Source of the DNA: Polychytrium aggregatum
Taxonomy: Eukaryota > Chytridiomycota > Chytridiomycetes > Polychytriales
Assembly (NCBI RefSeq): GCF_025602895.1
Contig: NW_026516262.1
Location: 226,183-290,182, forward strand
Direction: 5' to 3'
DNA length: 64,000 bases
Position 1 is the first letter of the stretch, and each line of letters begins with the position of its first letter. The translations under genes were made by a program, and so were the position numbers. Shown here piece after piece: positions 12,097-24,204 of the stretch. The notes below the pieces were generated by a model. The model did no database searches. It was not told the DNA's origin and saw only the letters and a program-made list of their open reading frames with translations.

Positions 12097-15000
12097 ATGT
12101 CTCGACGACGAGCCACAGGCAAATCCGTCGGCACGCCGCCGTCCATTGAAGAGTCGCCCGCCGCTTCCTCCTCGTCGCAGCGACGATCGAGTGTTCGCCT
12201 TCGCGGCCGAAGATCGCAGAAGGTCCAAGCCTCGGGCGAACTGTCCGAATCCTCGCCCAGCCATGTCTCCGAGACATCGCAGTCCGAGTACGATGACGGC
12301 AATGACGATGCCAACAACAACGACAACGACGACAACGACGAGAACAACAACGACAATGCCAGCGATGCCGACTGCTTTATTGTCGACGAAGCCGGCCCGA
12401 GCTCCCGCTGGTCAACGCCGGCGAGCTCGATGCCGTCGACTCCTGCGAGCTCCAAGGCTTCGACGTCCAAGCGAGCATCCGCTTCTGCCAAAAGATCAGC
12501 CACAAAAGCCAAGCCGGCTGCTCGGCGGGCCTCAAGCCGCTCGACGTATGCCTCGGACGATGATGACGAGGACGAAGAGGAAGAGGAGGAAGATAGCGAG
12601 GTCGAGGAGCGCCCCAGCAAGGCCCGCAAGTCATCCCGGTCATCCAAGAAGGCAAAGGAGCCCAAGGTCCGTCGCAGGAAGCGATGATGTTGATGCACGC
12701 ACTTGTCACTGGTATTTCTGCGTGGATGGGGCGCCATGAGATCATCTCTGATGGCAGCGGTCTTGTCCGGAACGTGTCGACAGGTCGATTATCGTGAATA
12801 TCACCCGGAGCTCGATGCCGTCTGGAGTGAGCTGAAGGAGGCTCCCGTCTTCAAGTGCACTGTGGAGCAGCCCAGTGACGTGAGCGTCAAGCTGCTGCCA
12901 TTCCAGCTCGAAGGCTTGGCCTGGCTGCAAGAGCAAGAAGAGTCCCGGGTAGGTTGCTCGGCCCACTGCTCAATGCCACTGGCTGTGGATCACGAATCCT
13001 GCATGTGCCTGTCCTGGTGCCCAGCCCGGCTTGTGTGCTGCTTGTGGTTTCGCTGATGAAGCTGATGCAAATCCGGGTCGCTGCTCATCTGTCAATAACT
13101 TGCAGTTCCACGGAGGGATCCTGGCCGACGAAATGGGCATGGGTGAGTCGACGCGGCCCTTGAGCGCACTGCCTGAATCTGAGCTGCCAGTGATTCTACC
13201 CCTGGGATCATCATCAGCAGGGGCCATCGGAAAGACTCGCTGTTAACCGACGACATCCTGTGTGTAGGCAAAACCATCCAAATGATCTCGCTGCTGGTCA
13301 CCAAGCGACATGTGAAGCCCAACTTGATTGTCGTCCCAACCGTGTATGTATGGCCTCTAGAATGCGCTGGCCCGTGGTTGCATCGCGGCGCTGGTGACAG
13401 TGGTGGTTGGAGATATGTGTTGGCCGGAGCGTCGGCATCACAGATAGGTCATGCGATACCGGCGATTCACTGACCATCGATATTCCGCCGGTATATCCTG
13501 CTTCGCGTGCAGCGCTCTCCACCAGTGGAGGTCTGAGCTTGCGGAGCGCACATCGGCCAATTTGAGTGTCAAGCTGTACCATGGTATGAGCGGCAGCTTG
13601 TGCATCGTTAGCGTACATCCAACTTCGGGATGACTCATGCGATTGTTGTTACTCACACTACCTCCCCGCGACTGGCGATGATCCAGGAGTCGCTCGGACG
13701 GAGACGGCCGAAGACCTGGCCAAGTTCGATGTTGTTCTTTCTACCTACTCGATCTTGGAAGGCGCCTTTCGACGCCAGAACTCGGGCGTCAAGAAAAACG
13801 GGCTGCTGACCAAGACGCCGTCGCCGATCCACCGAGTCAACTGGGCGCGGGTGATCCTCGACGAAGCGCACAACATCAAGGACCGCACCTGTTCAACAGC
13901 CCGCAGTGTCTTTGCCTTAACTTGCGAGCGTCGCTGGAGCTTGAGTGGTAAGTGACAGCGTACAAGTTGGCTGCCTCCCAAAGCGACTCGTGCAATGTCG
14001 GGGCGTGGCTCGATATGGTGTGGAGCAGTGGCTTTGGTAATCGAGACGGCGAGCACCCGTGTCAACGACGAAATGCTATCGGCAGTGAGCGCGAGGCTGG
14101 GGTCTTTGGTTCACACATGGCCGTTGCATCGTAGGTACTCCTCTGCAAAACCGAGTCGGAGAGCTCTACTCGCTGATCCGCTTTTTGCAGACCGACCCTT
14201 TCAGGTAAGCATGTTTGCGACACCACCACGCTCGACGCTATTAATGCTGATGCAGCTGGCGCATTCCAGTTTTTACATCTGCAAGAAGTGCCCGTGTAAG
14301 CTCAAATCATGGACATTCAAGGGCAATATCGAATGTGCCGGTAAGGGCTTTACTGCAGTCGTACACAAGCCTAGATGTGACGGGCTGTTTGGTGGACTGA
14401 TGGTAGTGTCCTATGTCGCTCCCCCCTATCCCCAGAATGCGGCCACACAGCGTACAGCCACTTTTGTTGGTGGAACTCGGAGATCCTGAAGCCAATCCAG
14501 CGCTTTGGCGCACTTGGCGATGGCGCCACAGCGTTTGAGAAGCTGCGTCTTCTACTCGACCGTATCATGCTCCGGCGAACAAAGCTGGAGCGAGCAAGTG
14601 ACCTCGGACTGCCTCCGCGGGTGGTCGTTGTTCGCAGAGATCTATTCAATGTCGCTGAGGAAGAGCTGTATGAGAGTCTCTACACGGACTCGAAGCGGTG
14701 AGTAGCTCATATGCAGCAAACGGGTGCATTGCTCGCACTGCTCGCACTGGTTGATAGCCAGCCACTGACCCGCGCTCTCTGTCCGATTGCCGATCAGTAC
14801 CTTCAATACCTATGCCGAAGGCGGCACAGTGCTCAACAACTACGCGAGCATTTTCTCGCTGCTCAGCAGAATGAGGCTTGCTGTCAACCATCCAGGTAGG
14901 TCGCAACCAACCCGAGCCAAGAACTGGTGGACCTTTGTGTCGATGTTCTAACAGATTGTCTGCCGCATCGGTTAGATCTCGTCACCAAGCGCCTTGAGCG

Positions 15001-16519
15001 CGACCAGAAAATCGGCGCTCTGAAAGACACACTGGTGTGCGGTATCTGCCAGGAGCCTGCCGAGGACCCGATTGCCAGCAAGTGCAAGCATGTATGTACC
15101 CGATGCACGTTTACGCTACTGCTGCTGCTACTGCTGTGGCATGGCGCTGGCGGTCTTATGCATCCACTGACGGCCTTGGCCGCTTGCATCACAGATATTT
15201 TGTCGTGAGGACGTCCGACAGTACATCATCAGCACACCAGAGGACCAAGTTCCGGCATGTCCTGTCTGCTTCAAGTCGCTGACAATCGATCTGTCGCAAG
15301 ACGAGGTTTTGCCGAACCAGAGCGCCGGAGACGCCCTCTACAGGACCAGCATCGTCAACCAAATCGACTTTACCAAATGGAGGAGCAGCACCAAGATCGA
15401 AGGTACGTGGCGGAGGAGGCGGTATTTCAGCTGCGGATGTGGGAAGGCGCTACTTGGGGTATGCGCCGACCTGCTGGGTGCCGTCATTTCTCTCGTGGGA
15501 ACTGGTGTTGGAACGGTCCACACAAGTGCGTTCGCTGATCTGATGCTGACTACGGATGCCACTGGACCCCAGCCTTGATCGAGGAACTCTCGGAGCTGCA
15601 GCGAGAGGGCGACTACACTTCAAAGTCGCTGGTCTTTTCGCAGTTCACTGCCTTCCTCGACTTGATCCAGTGGCGACTCTCGCGGGCGGGCTTCAATGTG
15701 GTCAAGCTCGATGGACGCATGTCGCCCGACCAGCGCAGCGCTGTCATCAACAAGTTCATGACAGATCCAAACGTGACCGTCTTCCTGGTCTCGCTCAAGG
15801 CTGGCGGCGTGGCCCTGAATCTTACCGAGGCCTCGCGGGTCTATGGTAGGCTTTGGCGCTTCCGGTTGCCAGCGGCGCGGCATGCATGTCGCACCAGCAA
15901 GAATCGTTGGCCTTGCTTGATGCCGCCTGTGAATCGGGCACTGATCCGCAGAGCCGTACTGACGTTTCGATTCCCTTCGCACGGTGCGCACCGGCAATAG
16001 TGATGGACCCCTGGTGGAATCCCGCTGCTGGTAAGGATCTCGACCGACCATGCACAAAGACCGTGATGGTAAACTAACGCCGTCTTCATCTCCAGAGGAC
16101 CAAGCATTCGATCGCATCCACCGTCTGGGTCAGTACCGACCGATCAAGATCACACGGTAGGCTCTCGCCCTTGCCCTTGACTCTGAGGACCCGCCAGCAG
16201 CGCCGCCCTCGCCCAGTCCCGCGCTGTTACTCATCAGCGACGCTCGCTGCTTTCCAGCATGATCATCGAGAACTCGATCGAGTCCCGAATCCTGCAGCTC
16301 CAAGAGAAGAAGAAGGCGCTGTTTGCCTCGACCGTCGGCAAGGATATGGATGCCCTCAGCAAGGTGGGTTTGGCTGGCGACAGCAGCGAGGCTGCTGTCT
16401 GGGTTCCCGAGCGTCCACCGATCGATGCTTTGTGCGTCGTCCGTGATCCCCTGGGCTCATTCCAACCCGTCCTCCCACAGCTGTCCGAGGAAGATCTGCG
16501 GTTCCTGTTTGTCCTCTGA
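12097..16519 (+). CDS. RAD16: Rad16-like SNF2 helicase / RING ubiquitin ligase for global-genome nucleotide excision repair
   Basis: A gene with many introns. Exon 1 (about 12097-12666) encodes an acidic/basic disordered N-terminus with poly-Asp/Asn and poly-Glu tracts. Then come the SNF2 motifs in order: [18 protein letters not shown], Walker A ADEMGMG-GKTIQM (split by an intron), [15 protein letters not shown] box [30 protein letters not shown], and MLRRTK near 14570. A C3HC4 RING (CGICQEP...CKH-IFC...CPVC, about 15040-15270) sits inside the helicase, the hallmark of Rad5/Rad16 proteins. The C-terminal lobe has [38 protein letters not shown] and DRIHRLGQ. With no HIRAN domain it is Rad16 rather than Rad5. 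In yeast it acts with Rad7 in nuclear repair of untranscribed DNA. Confidence 0.88.
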
Positions 16520-17069
16520 GAAGCTGCCGCCACATGGGTTCTGTTGGCAATCGAGCGGGGTTTGGCTGGTTAGGGGAGCCCAAGCTTGAATACATGTGGT
16601 CAGCCTACTGCGGCGGTGATCGCTGCCCTGCCCAACAGGGCGTCTCGTTTCGGGTTGGACCCTGCTTGTTGATCGTCTGCAGCCAGGGCGAGAAGCCAGA
16701 TGCCTCGGCGAGAAGGGGTGTGGCCGCTCTCGTCTCGCGGAGCATTTTCCATGGGGGTTCGGCGGGTGTGTGTACAATCACGTGCGATGCGGTGGCCATA
16801 AAAGCCGCCGGCGCGTCCCAGCGGAGCATTCAGCACACTGCCGATCAGCCCTCCGGTCGAATACCACACCTGCCCGCAGGACCATCTCGCTGACCGACCG
16901 ACCGACCGACCAACCTATCCATCCATCCATCCATCCATCCATCCATCCATCCATCTGCCCGGCGATCCGCGCATCCATCCATCCATCTTCTCGTCGCCTG
17001 TCTGTTTGGATAGGCCTATCTCTTTTTGGACACATTCATTCCGCCCAAGGAATCACACAGCCAGTTTTT
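16520..17069. other. Intergenic region with ATCC microsatellite upstream of eIF1
   Basis: A GACC run is followed by an ATCC microsatellite (about 16916-16955, with more copies near 16973-16990). The region lies just upstream of the eIF1 start and should include its promoter. No gene was seen. Confidence 0.55.
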
Positions 17070-17944
17070 ATGTCCGACCCGAACATTCAGAAGTATGTTT
17101 CGGGCACGCTCGGGCCTCCTTCGATGGTGGCGCTCTGGTCTCCGTTGACGATGGCACTCTTCGAGATGCCTGTCTCCGCCTGTTGCCGAATCTGCATGCT
17201 AATCGCGCTTGCTTGATCTTTCCCTCGGTCATGTCCGAACCCCACAGCCTTGCTGCTTACGACCCTTTTGCTGATACCGGCGAAAACAGCGAGCTCTCCG
17301 TCGAGGGCTACATCCGTACGTATCACGCGCTTTTTGGTTTCTGGGCCGGGCTCCCTTGCGGATCTCGGCCGCGGCGACCATAGCTATAGCTGGAGCCTTG
17401 CAAGGATGATATTAGCCCATACACTGAAAATCCCTGAGTGGCTTGTGCGATGTCCTCGTTTTGAGGATATCCCCACGTTGATTTTTAATAGTCATAGTTA
17501 CACTGATGCAAGCGAACCCATGCAACCACGCATGGAGATGCTGGAGGCGACTGGCTCGACAGCTAACATTGTTTGGCCCCCCCATTCCATTCGGTATCCT
17601 CAGACATTCGTATTCAGCAGAGAAACGGCCGCAAGACCCTCACCACCGTCCAAGGCCTGCCTGCTGAGCTTGACCAGAAGCTCGTCCTGAAGGCCTTCAA
17701 GAAGGTATGGGTTGTCTGGCGTATTCTGTTTGTTCATTGATGCCACTGCATCACGAGCCGGTGGCTAACTGGTGAACACGCACTTGCGCCACCACAGGAA
17801 TTTGCCTGCAACGGCACTGTTGTGCAGGACGAGGACCTCGGCGAAGTCATCCAGCTTCAGGGCGACCACCGTGTGAAGGTCCAGCAGTTCCTCGTGGCTC
17901 AGGGCATCGTTACCAAGGACAAGGTCAAGATCCACGGTTTCTGA
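17070..17944 (+). CDS. SUI1: Translation initiation factor eIF1 (SUI1)
   Basis: Exons 17070-17092, 17248-17315, 17604-17704 and 17798-17944 splice exactly in phase to 112 aa, the normal eIF1 length. The protein begins MSDPNIQNLAAYDPFADTGE and has the SUI1-fold signature: IHIRIQQRNGRKTLTTVQGL, then KKEFACNGTVV and GEVIQLQGDHR, ending KVKIHGF. eIF1 binds the 40S subunit near the P site and enforces start-codon selection. Introns take up more than half of the gene. Confidence 0.95.
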
Positions 17945-18476
17945 ACGATCCTGGCGCAGCTCAACGCTTTGGCCAGGCCTGCTCGCCCACGAGCGTCTCC
18001 TCCAACCCCGCTTTTTGGCTTTATCCAACCCGACGACCACCCGCTCTATAAAAATATGAAGAAGCGCCGCTCAAGGTGTGGCATCATGAGTTACCTTGCC
18101 CGGCGAGCCGGCCGCCGGCGACTCCAGTGATATCCAATATAACAGAATTTCAGCACACGCACCGTTCTCACTTTCGAGTCACTCTGGCTGACCTGGGCTC
18201 AGACTGTGCGAGCCCCGTGGAGATAGGGCAGGCGGGGGATGCATGGAGTGACCGAGGTTCCTTCATCGCAGCTCTCTCCGCCACCAACAGCCAGAGAATG
18301 GCTTGTCTATTCGAATCGTCCATCCTGCGAGGTGCTTGGGTGCCAGGTGTCTGGACGGCGAATCGTTCTTGGCACCGCAAGCCGGCCCACCACAAAAGCA
18401 AGGTCGCTTGCCATCGCCGTTCCAGCCCGTTGCTCGCTTTCATCGCTCGCCCCTTCCTCAGGCAACAACTCAAGCC
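17945..18476. other. Intergenic region upstream of the TIR-STAND-TPR gene
   Basis: About 530 bp. An open frame runs through it in phase with the downstream gene from 18303, but the conserved domain begins only after the ATG at 18477. A CTATAAAAATATG sequence near 18046 is AT-rich, but its role is unknown. Confidence 0.45.
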
Positions 18477-21400
18477 ATGTCGACCACCGCTACCGACCAG
18501 CCCTATTCCTGCCATGTCCACGGGCCCGCCCACGACCTGTTCCTCTCGTATCGAGTCGCTACCGATGCCACCACCGTCCAGGCACTGAAGGAGGGGCTGG
18601 TGGCTGTTTCAAAACGTCGATATGGCAAACCCCTTTCTATCTTCCACGATGTCGACTGCCTTCAGTCCGCCCAGGATTGGAGACAAGGCTTCCTCGGTGC
18701 ACTCCCCACCAGCAAGGCCGTCTTCCTGCTCCTCAGTAAAGCCTCGATGGAACTGATGAAGGACAAGGTCATCTCCGGCCAGGAGGACAATGTAGTCCTT
18801 GAAATCAAGACCGCCCTCGATCTCAAGGATGCCAAACACTCCCTCCCTGTCCTTCCCCTCGGAATCGCCACCAAGGAGACCAAGGATGGTGTCGATGTCT
18901 TCACTCCCTTCCTGCCGTACATGGTGTCCCTCCCCGACGACCCTGCTTTTGCCTCGCTCAAGCAGACACTCGGCAGAATGAACCAGATTCAATCCATTGG
19001 TGTCCGTCCAGACCAGCTGTACAAGCGAATCCTCCACATACTCAATCTCATCCATCCAGTCCAAGTGCATGATGGTACTCGCCAGGTCCTCGACTCGCTC
19101 TTCTGCGATTCCAAGTTCCGAGTCGATCCCGCCCACCTCAACTCCCTGCTCAAGCACCTCACCCTGACTGGCCGCGCCGTCATCTCTGGCATGGGTGGCA
19201 TGGGCAAGTCTGTCCTCGCCATCCAGATTCTGTTCTTCATGATGGGCATTATGAATGCGAGCAACAAGGAAGACCTCCTCGCCATCAAAGCCGAGACCAT
19301 CGGCATCAAGCCGCAGTACAGCCAAGTCTTCTGGATCAACTGCTCGACCGAATCGACTGCCCTTGATGGGTTGTGCGAGATCTTTGATGGTGTCGAGCCC
19401 GACGAGATCAAGAAGCACGCCGCCAAGTTCCTCGCCAAGACACGCGGCTATCTCCTGGTGCTCGACAATGTCGATGACATCGCTGTGGTCGACTCTGTGT
19501 TTGAGCACTCCAAGTCGGTCGGGTTCAGCGGCGATGTGGTGGTGACGACCCGACTGGCCTCGCTGCCTCCCGGTGCATTCGCCAGTGCACTCAAGGCCAA
19601 GATCCCTGGATACAAACATGACCCACTCCGTCTCGGTAACTGGGACGACTCCACCACACTCGACTACATCATGTCGTCGTCACCAATGATCGTCGAGAGA
19701 CTTGTGTCGGACGAAGCCAAGAAATCCCTCGACAGCATCGTGGCCAAGATCAGTGGATATCCACTCGTCATCCAGACGTTCATGACATTCTACGAGAACA
19801 ACGAGGTGCCGCTGTCCGAGATCGATCGGCTGTTCTCCAAGGTCCTCGAGGAACAGGATGGCGAGGACGACACGCGGTCGTCGCTCAAGGTGATTGTGGA
19901 TCTGTCGCTGGACTCGATTATGAAGCGAGGGAATGAAGGCATCGAGGCGGCCAGGCTGTTCGGTGCAGTCAGTCTGGTGGCGCCGGCCAACATCCAGTTC
20001 GAGTTGATCAATGAGATTGCAGAGCAGTTGGAGCTCAAGACCGAAGGTGAGTTGCCAGTGGATCGAAGTGCAGTTGATGGTGCCAGTGCATGGAACTGAT
20101 CATCCATCTGTCCACAGTGACTGATCTGATCAAGATGATGGTCCAGAGTGGTCTCCTCCGAAGTGGAGCCGAGGGACAGTACTTGACACACTCGCTCACT
20201 CAGCAAGTGGCTCGAGAGTATGTTCAAGCGCATGAGAAACTGGATGTCGAAGCAATCGAAGATGCAACGGGCGAGGTGTTGATCGGGTTGACTGAGCCAA
20301 TGGATCTCAAGGCACAATCATTTGCAGAACATCTCGATCAGTACGCCGGGGTGACCGTTCCAGATGTATATACAAAGGAGCTGCATGACCGAGTCGAGTT
20401 CCAGAAAGCAAGAATGGCCTACAAGAGACCGCTCTATGCCAAGGCCATGGAGGCGTATACGAGAAACTTGGAACGAAGCGTGGTGTTCTACGGGACCCGC
20501 GAGCATCCCGCTGTTACCCAGATCCTCAACAATATGGGTTTGATTTCAAGATCTCAAGGGCATCTGGACGAGGCGTTCGCCTTCTACAATGAATCGCTCA
20601 GTTTAAGGGTCAAGATCTACGGCACCCGCGAGCACCCCGATGTTGCCATGACCCTCAACAACATGGGTACAGTGGCAAACGATCAAGGACGCCTGGACGA
20701 GGCAATTGCTTATCACCGAGAATCACTCGATATAAAGATCAAAGTCTATGGCACGCACGACCATCCCTCTGTTGCTGGAACCCTCATGAATATGGGTAAT
20801 GTTGCAAGTGCCCAAGGGCGCCTGGACGAAGCGCTCGCCTTCTATCAAGAGTCCCTTGACGTTAATGCCAAGATCTACGGCACCCGCGAGCACCCCGATA
20901 TTGCCATGGCCCTCAACAACATGGGCACCGCAGCAAATGGCCTAGGACGCCTGAGCGAAGCACTCGCCTTCTACCAAGAAGCACTTGAGATCATGGCCAA
21001 GGTCTATGGCACATACGAACATCCGTACGCTGCGCAGGCTCTTATGAATATGGGTAGTGTGGCATTGTCCCGGGGACATCTGGACGAGGCATTGGCCTTA
21101 TTCCAAGAATCGCTTGATATCTCTGTCAAGGTTTACGGCACCCGCGAGCACCCTGATGTTGCCTTAGCCCTCGGAAACATGGGTCGTGTGGCAAGACTTC
21201 AAGGATACGCGGACGAGGCAATTGCCTTCTATCAAGAGTCACTCGGTATCAACGTCAAAGTCCATGGCACACATGACCATCCCGGCATTGCCCAGATCCT
21301 CAACAGCATGGGCTTGCTGGCCAGCGACCAAGGACGCTTAGACGAGGCACTCGCCTTCTTCCAAGAAGCACTTGGCATCTATGTCAAGATATATGGTACT

Positions 21401-21853
21401 CGCGAGCATCCCGATGTAGCCTCGGCCCTGAACAATATGGGATTGGTTGCATATCAGGATGGGCGTCCAGACGAGGCGCTCGCCTTCTACCAGGAAGCCC
21501 TCGATATCAAGACTAGGATCCTTGGCACTCGCGAACATCCCGATGTTGCACGGATTCTCGGCAATATGGGCAACGCGGCGAGATCCCTAGGACACTGGGA
21601 CGAGGCATCTGCCTTCTACCAACAGGTCCTCGAAATCAAGGTGAAGATCTACGGCACCCGCGAGCATCCCGATGTTGCATCGACATTAACCAATATCGGC
21701 ATCCTTGCTGAGGATCGAGGGGATGTCGTGGTGGCTCTCGGACACTTCCGCGAGGCCCATGCCATATACAAGAGCGTGTTTGGTCGCGACGACCATCCTT
21801 TGGTCATAAGAGCGTCGCGAGAGGTTTCTCGAATTGAGGGCCAGGTGGAGTAG
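18477..21853 (+). CDS. TIR-STAND(NB-ARC-like)-TPR protein, NLR-like
   Basis: Two exons (18477-20046, 20118-21853; 71-bp GTGAGT...CACAG intron, phase 1) give about 1101 aa. N-terminal TIR-like domain (about 20-160): HDLFLSYR, then IFHDVDCLQSAQDWRQGF and AVFLLLSKASMELM; the Glu in NVVLEIKTAL is a candidate catalytic residue. STAND NTPase (about 230-520): Walker A ISGMGGMGKSVLA, Walker B YLLVLDNVDD, sensor VVVTTRLASL and a GLPL-like ISGYPLVIQT, as in NB-ARC proteins. The C-terminus has ten 42-residue TPR units of kinesin-light-chain type (YGTREHPDVA..LNNMG....GRLDEAL.FYQESL) and a partial eleventh. This is the plan of NLR immune or cell-death switches: sensor repeats, NTPase, and a possible NAD-cleaving effector. 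TIR-bearing NLRs are uncommon in fungi. Function is inferred from architecture only. Confidence 0.85.
20478..21795 (+). repeat. Ten 126-bp TPR-encoding repeats
   Basis: Each unit begins near a GGCACCCGCGAGCA-type core (seen close to 20490, 20620, 20880, 21140, 21655 and at diverged positions between). The cores are better conserved at the DNA level than the middles of the units. This is typical of TPR arrays that expand and exchange units. Confidence 0.75.
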
Positions 21854-22129
21854 AAGTAGTGCTCCCGTCCCTGTGATTGTCGTACGCCACACTGCTCGTG
21901 ATGTGTCACTTCACCATCTGTATTGAGATCGATTGTGATGTTCTTGCCGGCATCGCCTGAGCTGGAACATCATGCTCGGCCAATAAATCTATGATTCAAT
22001 GCCAGCACTGATACAACTCCCATCGATCGACACAACCACGGCGTTCGCTAAGCTTGACTCAATTCAAGCTTTCCACACACTTCCACATCCACTGTCTCCT
22101 CCACCGGTCTGTCGGAGCCTCCGATTCAT
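21854..22129. other. Short intergenic, convergent
   Basis: About 275 bp between two convergent stops. A TCAATTCAAGCTTTCC stretch and an AATAAA-like AATAAATC at about 21981 (possible polyadenylation signal of the upstream gene) are the only marks. Confidence 0.4.
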
Positions 22130-24204
22130 CTAGTCGATGTTGACGATGATCTTACCTGCAAGTTGAGAAGGTGTGGACGATGGTCAGCAACGGCACAGAG
22201 GGTGCCATCAATGCCATTCACGCCATTCATGCACACCAACTGCTTTGGCTCACGGTAACTCACCAATGCTTTGGTTGCTCTCCATGTACTGATGTGCTGC
22301 GACAATGTCTTTCCAGCTATACTCGCGATCGACGATGGGCTTGAGATCGCCAGACTCGAGTTTTGGAATCACATTCGCCACGATGGCGTTGCGGAGCTCG
22401 ATCTGGTACTCGAGCGAGCGGGAACGCAGCGTCGAGCCTTGGATCTGCGAGGTGTCCAGGCGGCAATGCTGTCAGTGGAGCGCCCTCTAACCCCAGCACG
22501 AGCGCATCCGTCCCGTGTTGCAGAACTTTACTTACGCGCAGGCGGTGCTTCAGAATAACTGCCAGGTTCGACTCCTTGATAACCGAGCCTCCCAGGAAAG
22601 CAAGCATGACCATGCGGCCATCCAGGGCCAGTGCGCCCAAGTTTTTGTCCCAGTACTGCGCGCCGACCATGTCGATGATGACATTGGCTCCTTTGCCGCC
22701 GGTGTACTCGAGAACCTGCGTATGACATCCGAGTCAGCACCACGAAGAGTATGATCTCAGGCATGAACCTGCATCCGAGCGATTTGCAATACGCGTTTTT
22801 TGACTGACGACATTGAACACCACTCCGCGAGGCATGTGGAAGCTTGCCAGGGTCAATCAGCTTACCTTGGCCTGGAAATCCTCGGTCTTGTAGTTGATGC
22901 CGTGGGTGGCTCCGAGGGACTTGCAGAAGTCGGTCTTATCGTCCGATCCAGCAGTCACGATGATTTTGTCACTGGAGGATCAGATGCAATCGTCGTGAAT
23001 ATCACAGCGCCTGCTCCGTGAGGTACCGGCCCACGCTGCAGACACAATTTACTGCGATCCTGAAACTTGGCCGAAATACTTACGCCTTGGCGAGCTTGGC
23101 AAGCTGAATAGCAGCAGTGCCGACCTGTTGGATTCCGCAGGGCGTAGGGGCGAGTCCACGAAAAATGCATTCAGCAACCGCCGTCCCCCATAAACAGGGT
23201 CAGCTTGCACTGAGTCCGACAAGGAGTAGCCGTCTCCCTCCAGCTGACTCATTCACACACCTTCGCTCACACGCCCTCGCGCTCTCACTCCTCCATGGCT
23301 ACTTACACCAGATGCACCACCGTGGATCAGGATCGTTTCGCCGGCCTTGAACTCGGTCACAAAATGGATGGCCTGATATGCCGTGAACCACGTCTCGGGA
23401 ATGGCGGCGGCCTGCACGAAGCTGAACGAGTGCGGGATGGGCATGACCATGGCTTGGTTGACTGCAACGTACTGGTACGATCACGATGGACAGTGGGGCG
23501 TTAGAACATTGGGTCTACCAGCTCAGGATCGAGCCATCGAAACGATACGAATTTGGCTGGTGCTTTGGGATGGTGAAGGAGGGGGGAGACAACTCCTTAC
23601 CTCGCTGTAGGCGCCGCCGCCAACCAGACCCATGACTTTATCTCCAACCTTTACAGATCGAACTGGGTGGTAGTTCGTTGCAGCCGCAGACATGGGCAAG
23701 TCAATGAGGATCCCGACAGGCACAATTGTCTGGGCGCAAAGATCACCATCGAAGCGCGATGCACACTCTCGGGGTTTGTGTGGTGATGCGTGCGAAAGAC
23801 CCGCTGTTATTTAGCGGAGACAGGCGATACGACGCAATAACATACCATCGCCTCCGATTTGCTCGATGTGGCCCGAAAACTCAACACCGAGAATGTCCGA
23901 GGCACCCTTGGGCGGAGGATAGAATCCCTTTCTCTGGACAATGTCCATCCGGTTGAGACCAAAGGAGACAACCTTCACGAGGCCAGCGAGGCAGCCTGGT
24001 CAGCTCGCGGAAGCACATGGACACAGGACGAGTGCGGATCGAGAGGGGAGCAAGGCCGAGAGAGCCGAGACGATCGGTGGATGCTCTGTGGCTCACCTTG
24101 ACCAAAACCTCATCGGCAGCGATCTGCGGACGGGGAGCCTCTCCAAGCTCGAGCTCGGTGGCTTCTCCAGGCTTGCGAACCAGCACAGCGCGCATCGACG
24201 ACAT
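22130..24204 (-). CDS. Zinc-independent quinone oxidoreductase (NADPH:quinone reductase, PIG3-like)
   Basis: A multi-exon MDR-superfamily enzyme. Start ATG at 24204 (MSSMRAVLVRKPGEATELEL). Exons in order carry VVSFGLNRMDIVQRKG, GVEFSGHI, VKVGDKVMGLVGGGAYSE, YVAVNQAMVMPIPHSF, AAIPETWFTAYQAI, GETILIHGGASGVG-TAAIQLAKLA, IIVTAGSDDKTDFCKSLGA, GANVIIDMVG, ALDGRMVMLAFLGGS and, at the end, GKIIVNID. The Rossmann Gly motif (GGASGVGTAAIQLA) binds NADPH, and the zinc ligands of alcohol dehydrogenases are absent. Similar proteins include human TP53I3/PIG3 and bacterial QorA, which reduce quinones by one electron. The enzyme should be soluble. Intron boundaries are only partly resolved. Confidence 0.85.

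Noticed and set aside
18609-19619. Minus-strand 336-aa open frame in the TIR-STAND gene
   Set aside because: Shadow of a strongly biased coding strand; no domain motif.
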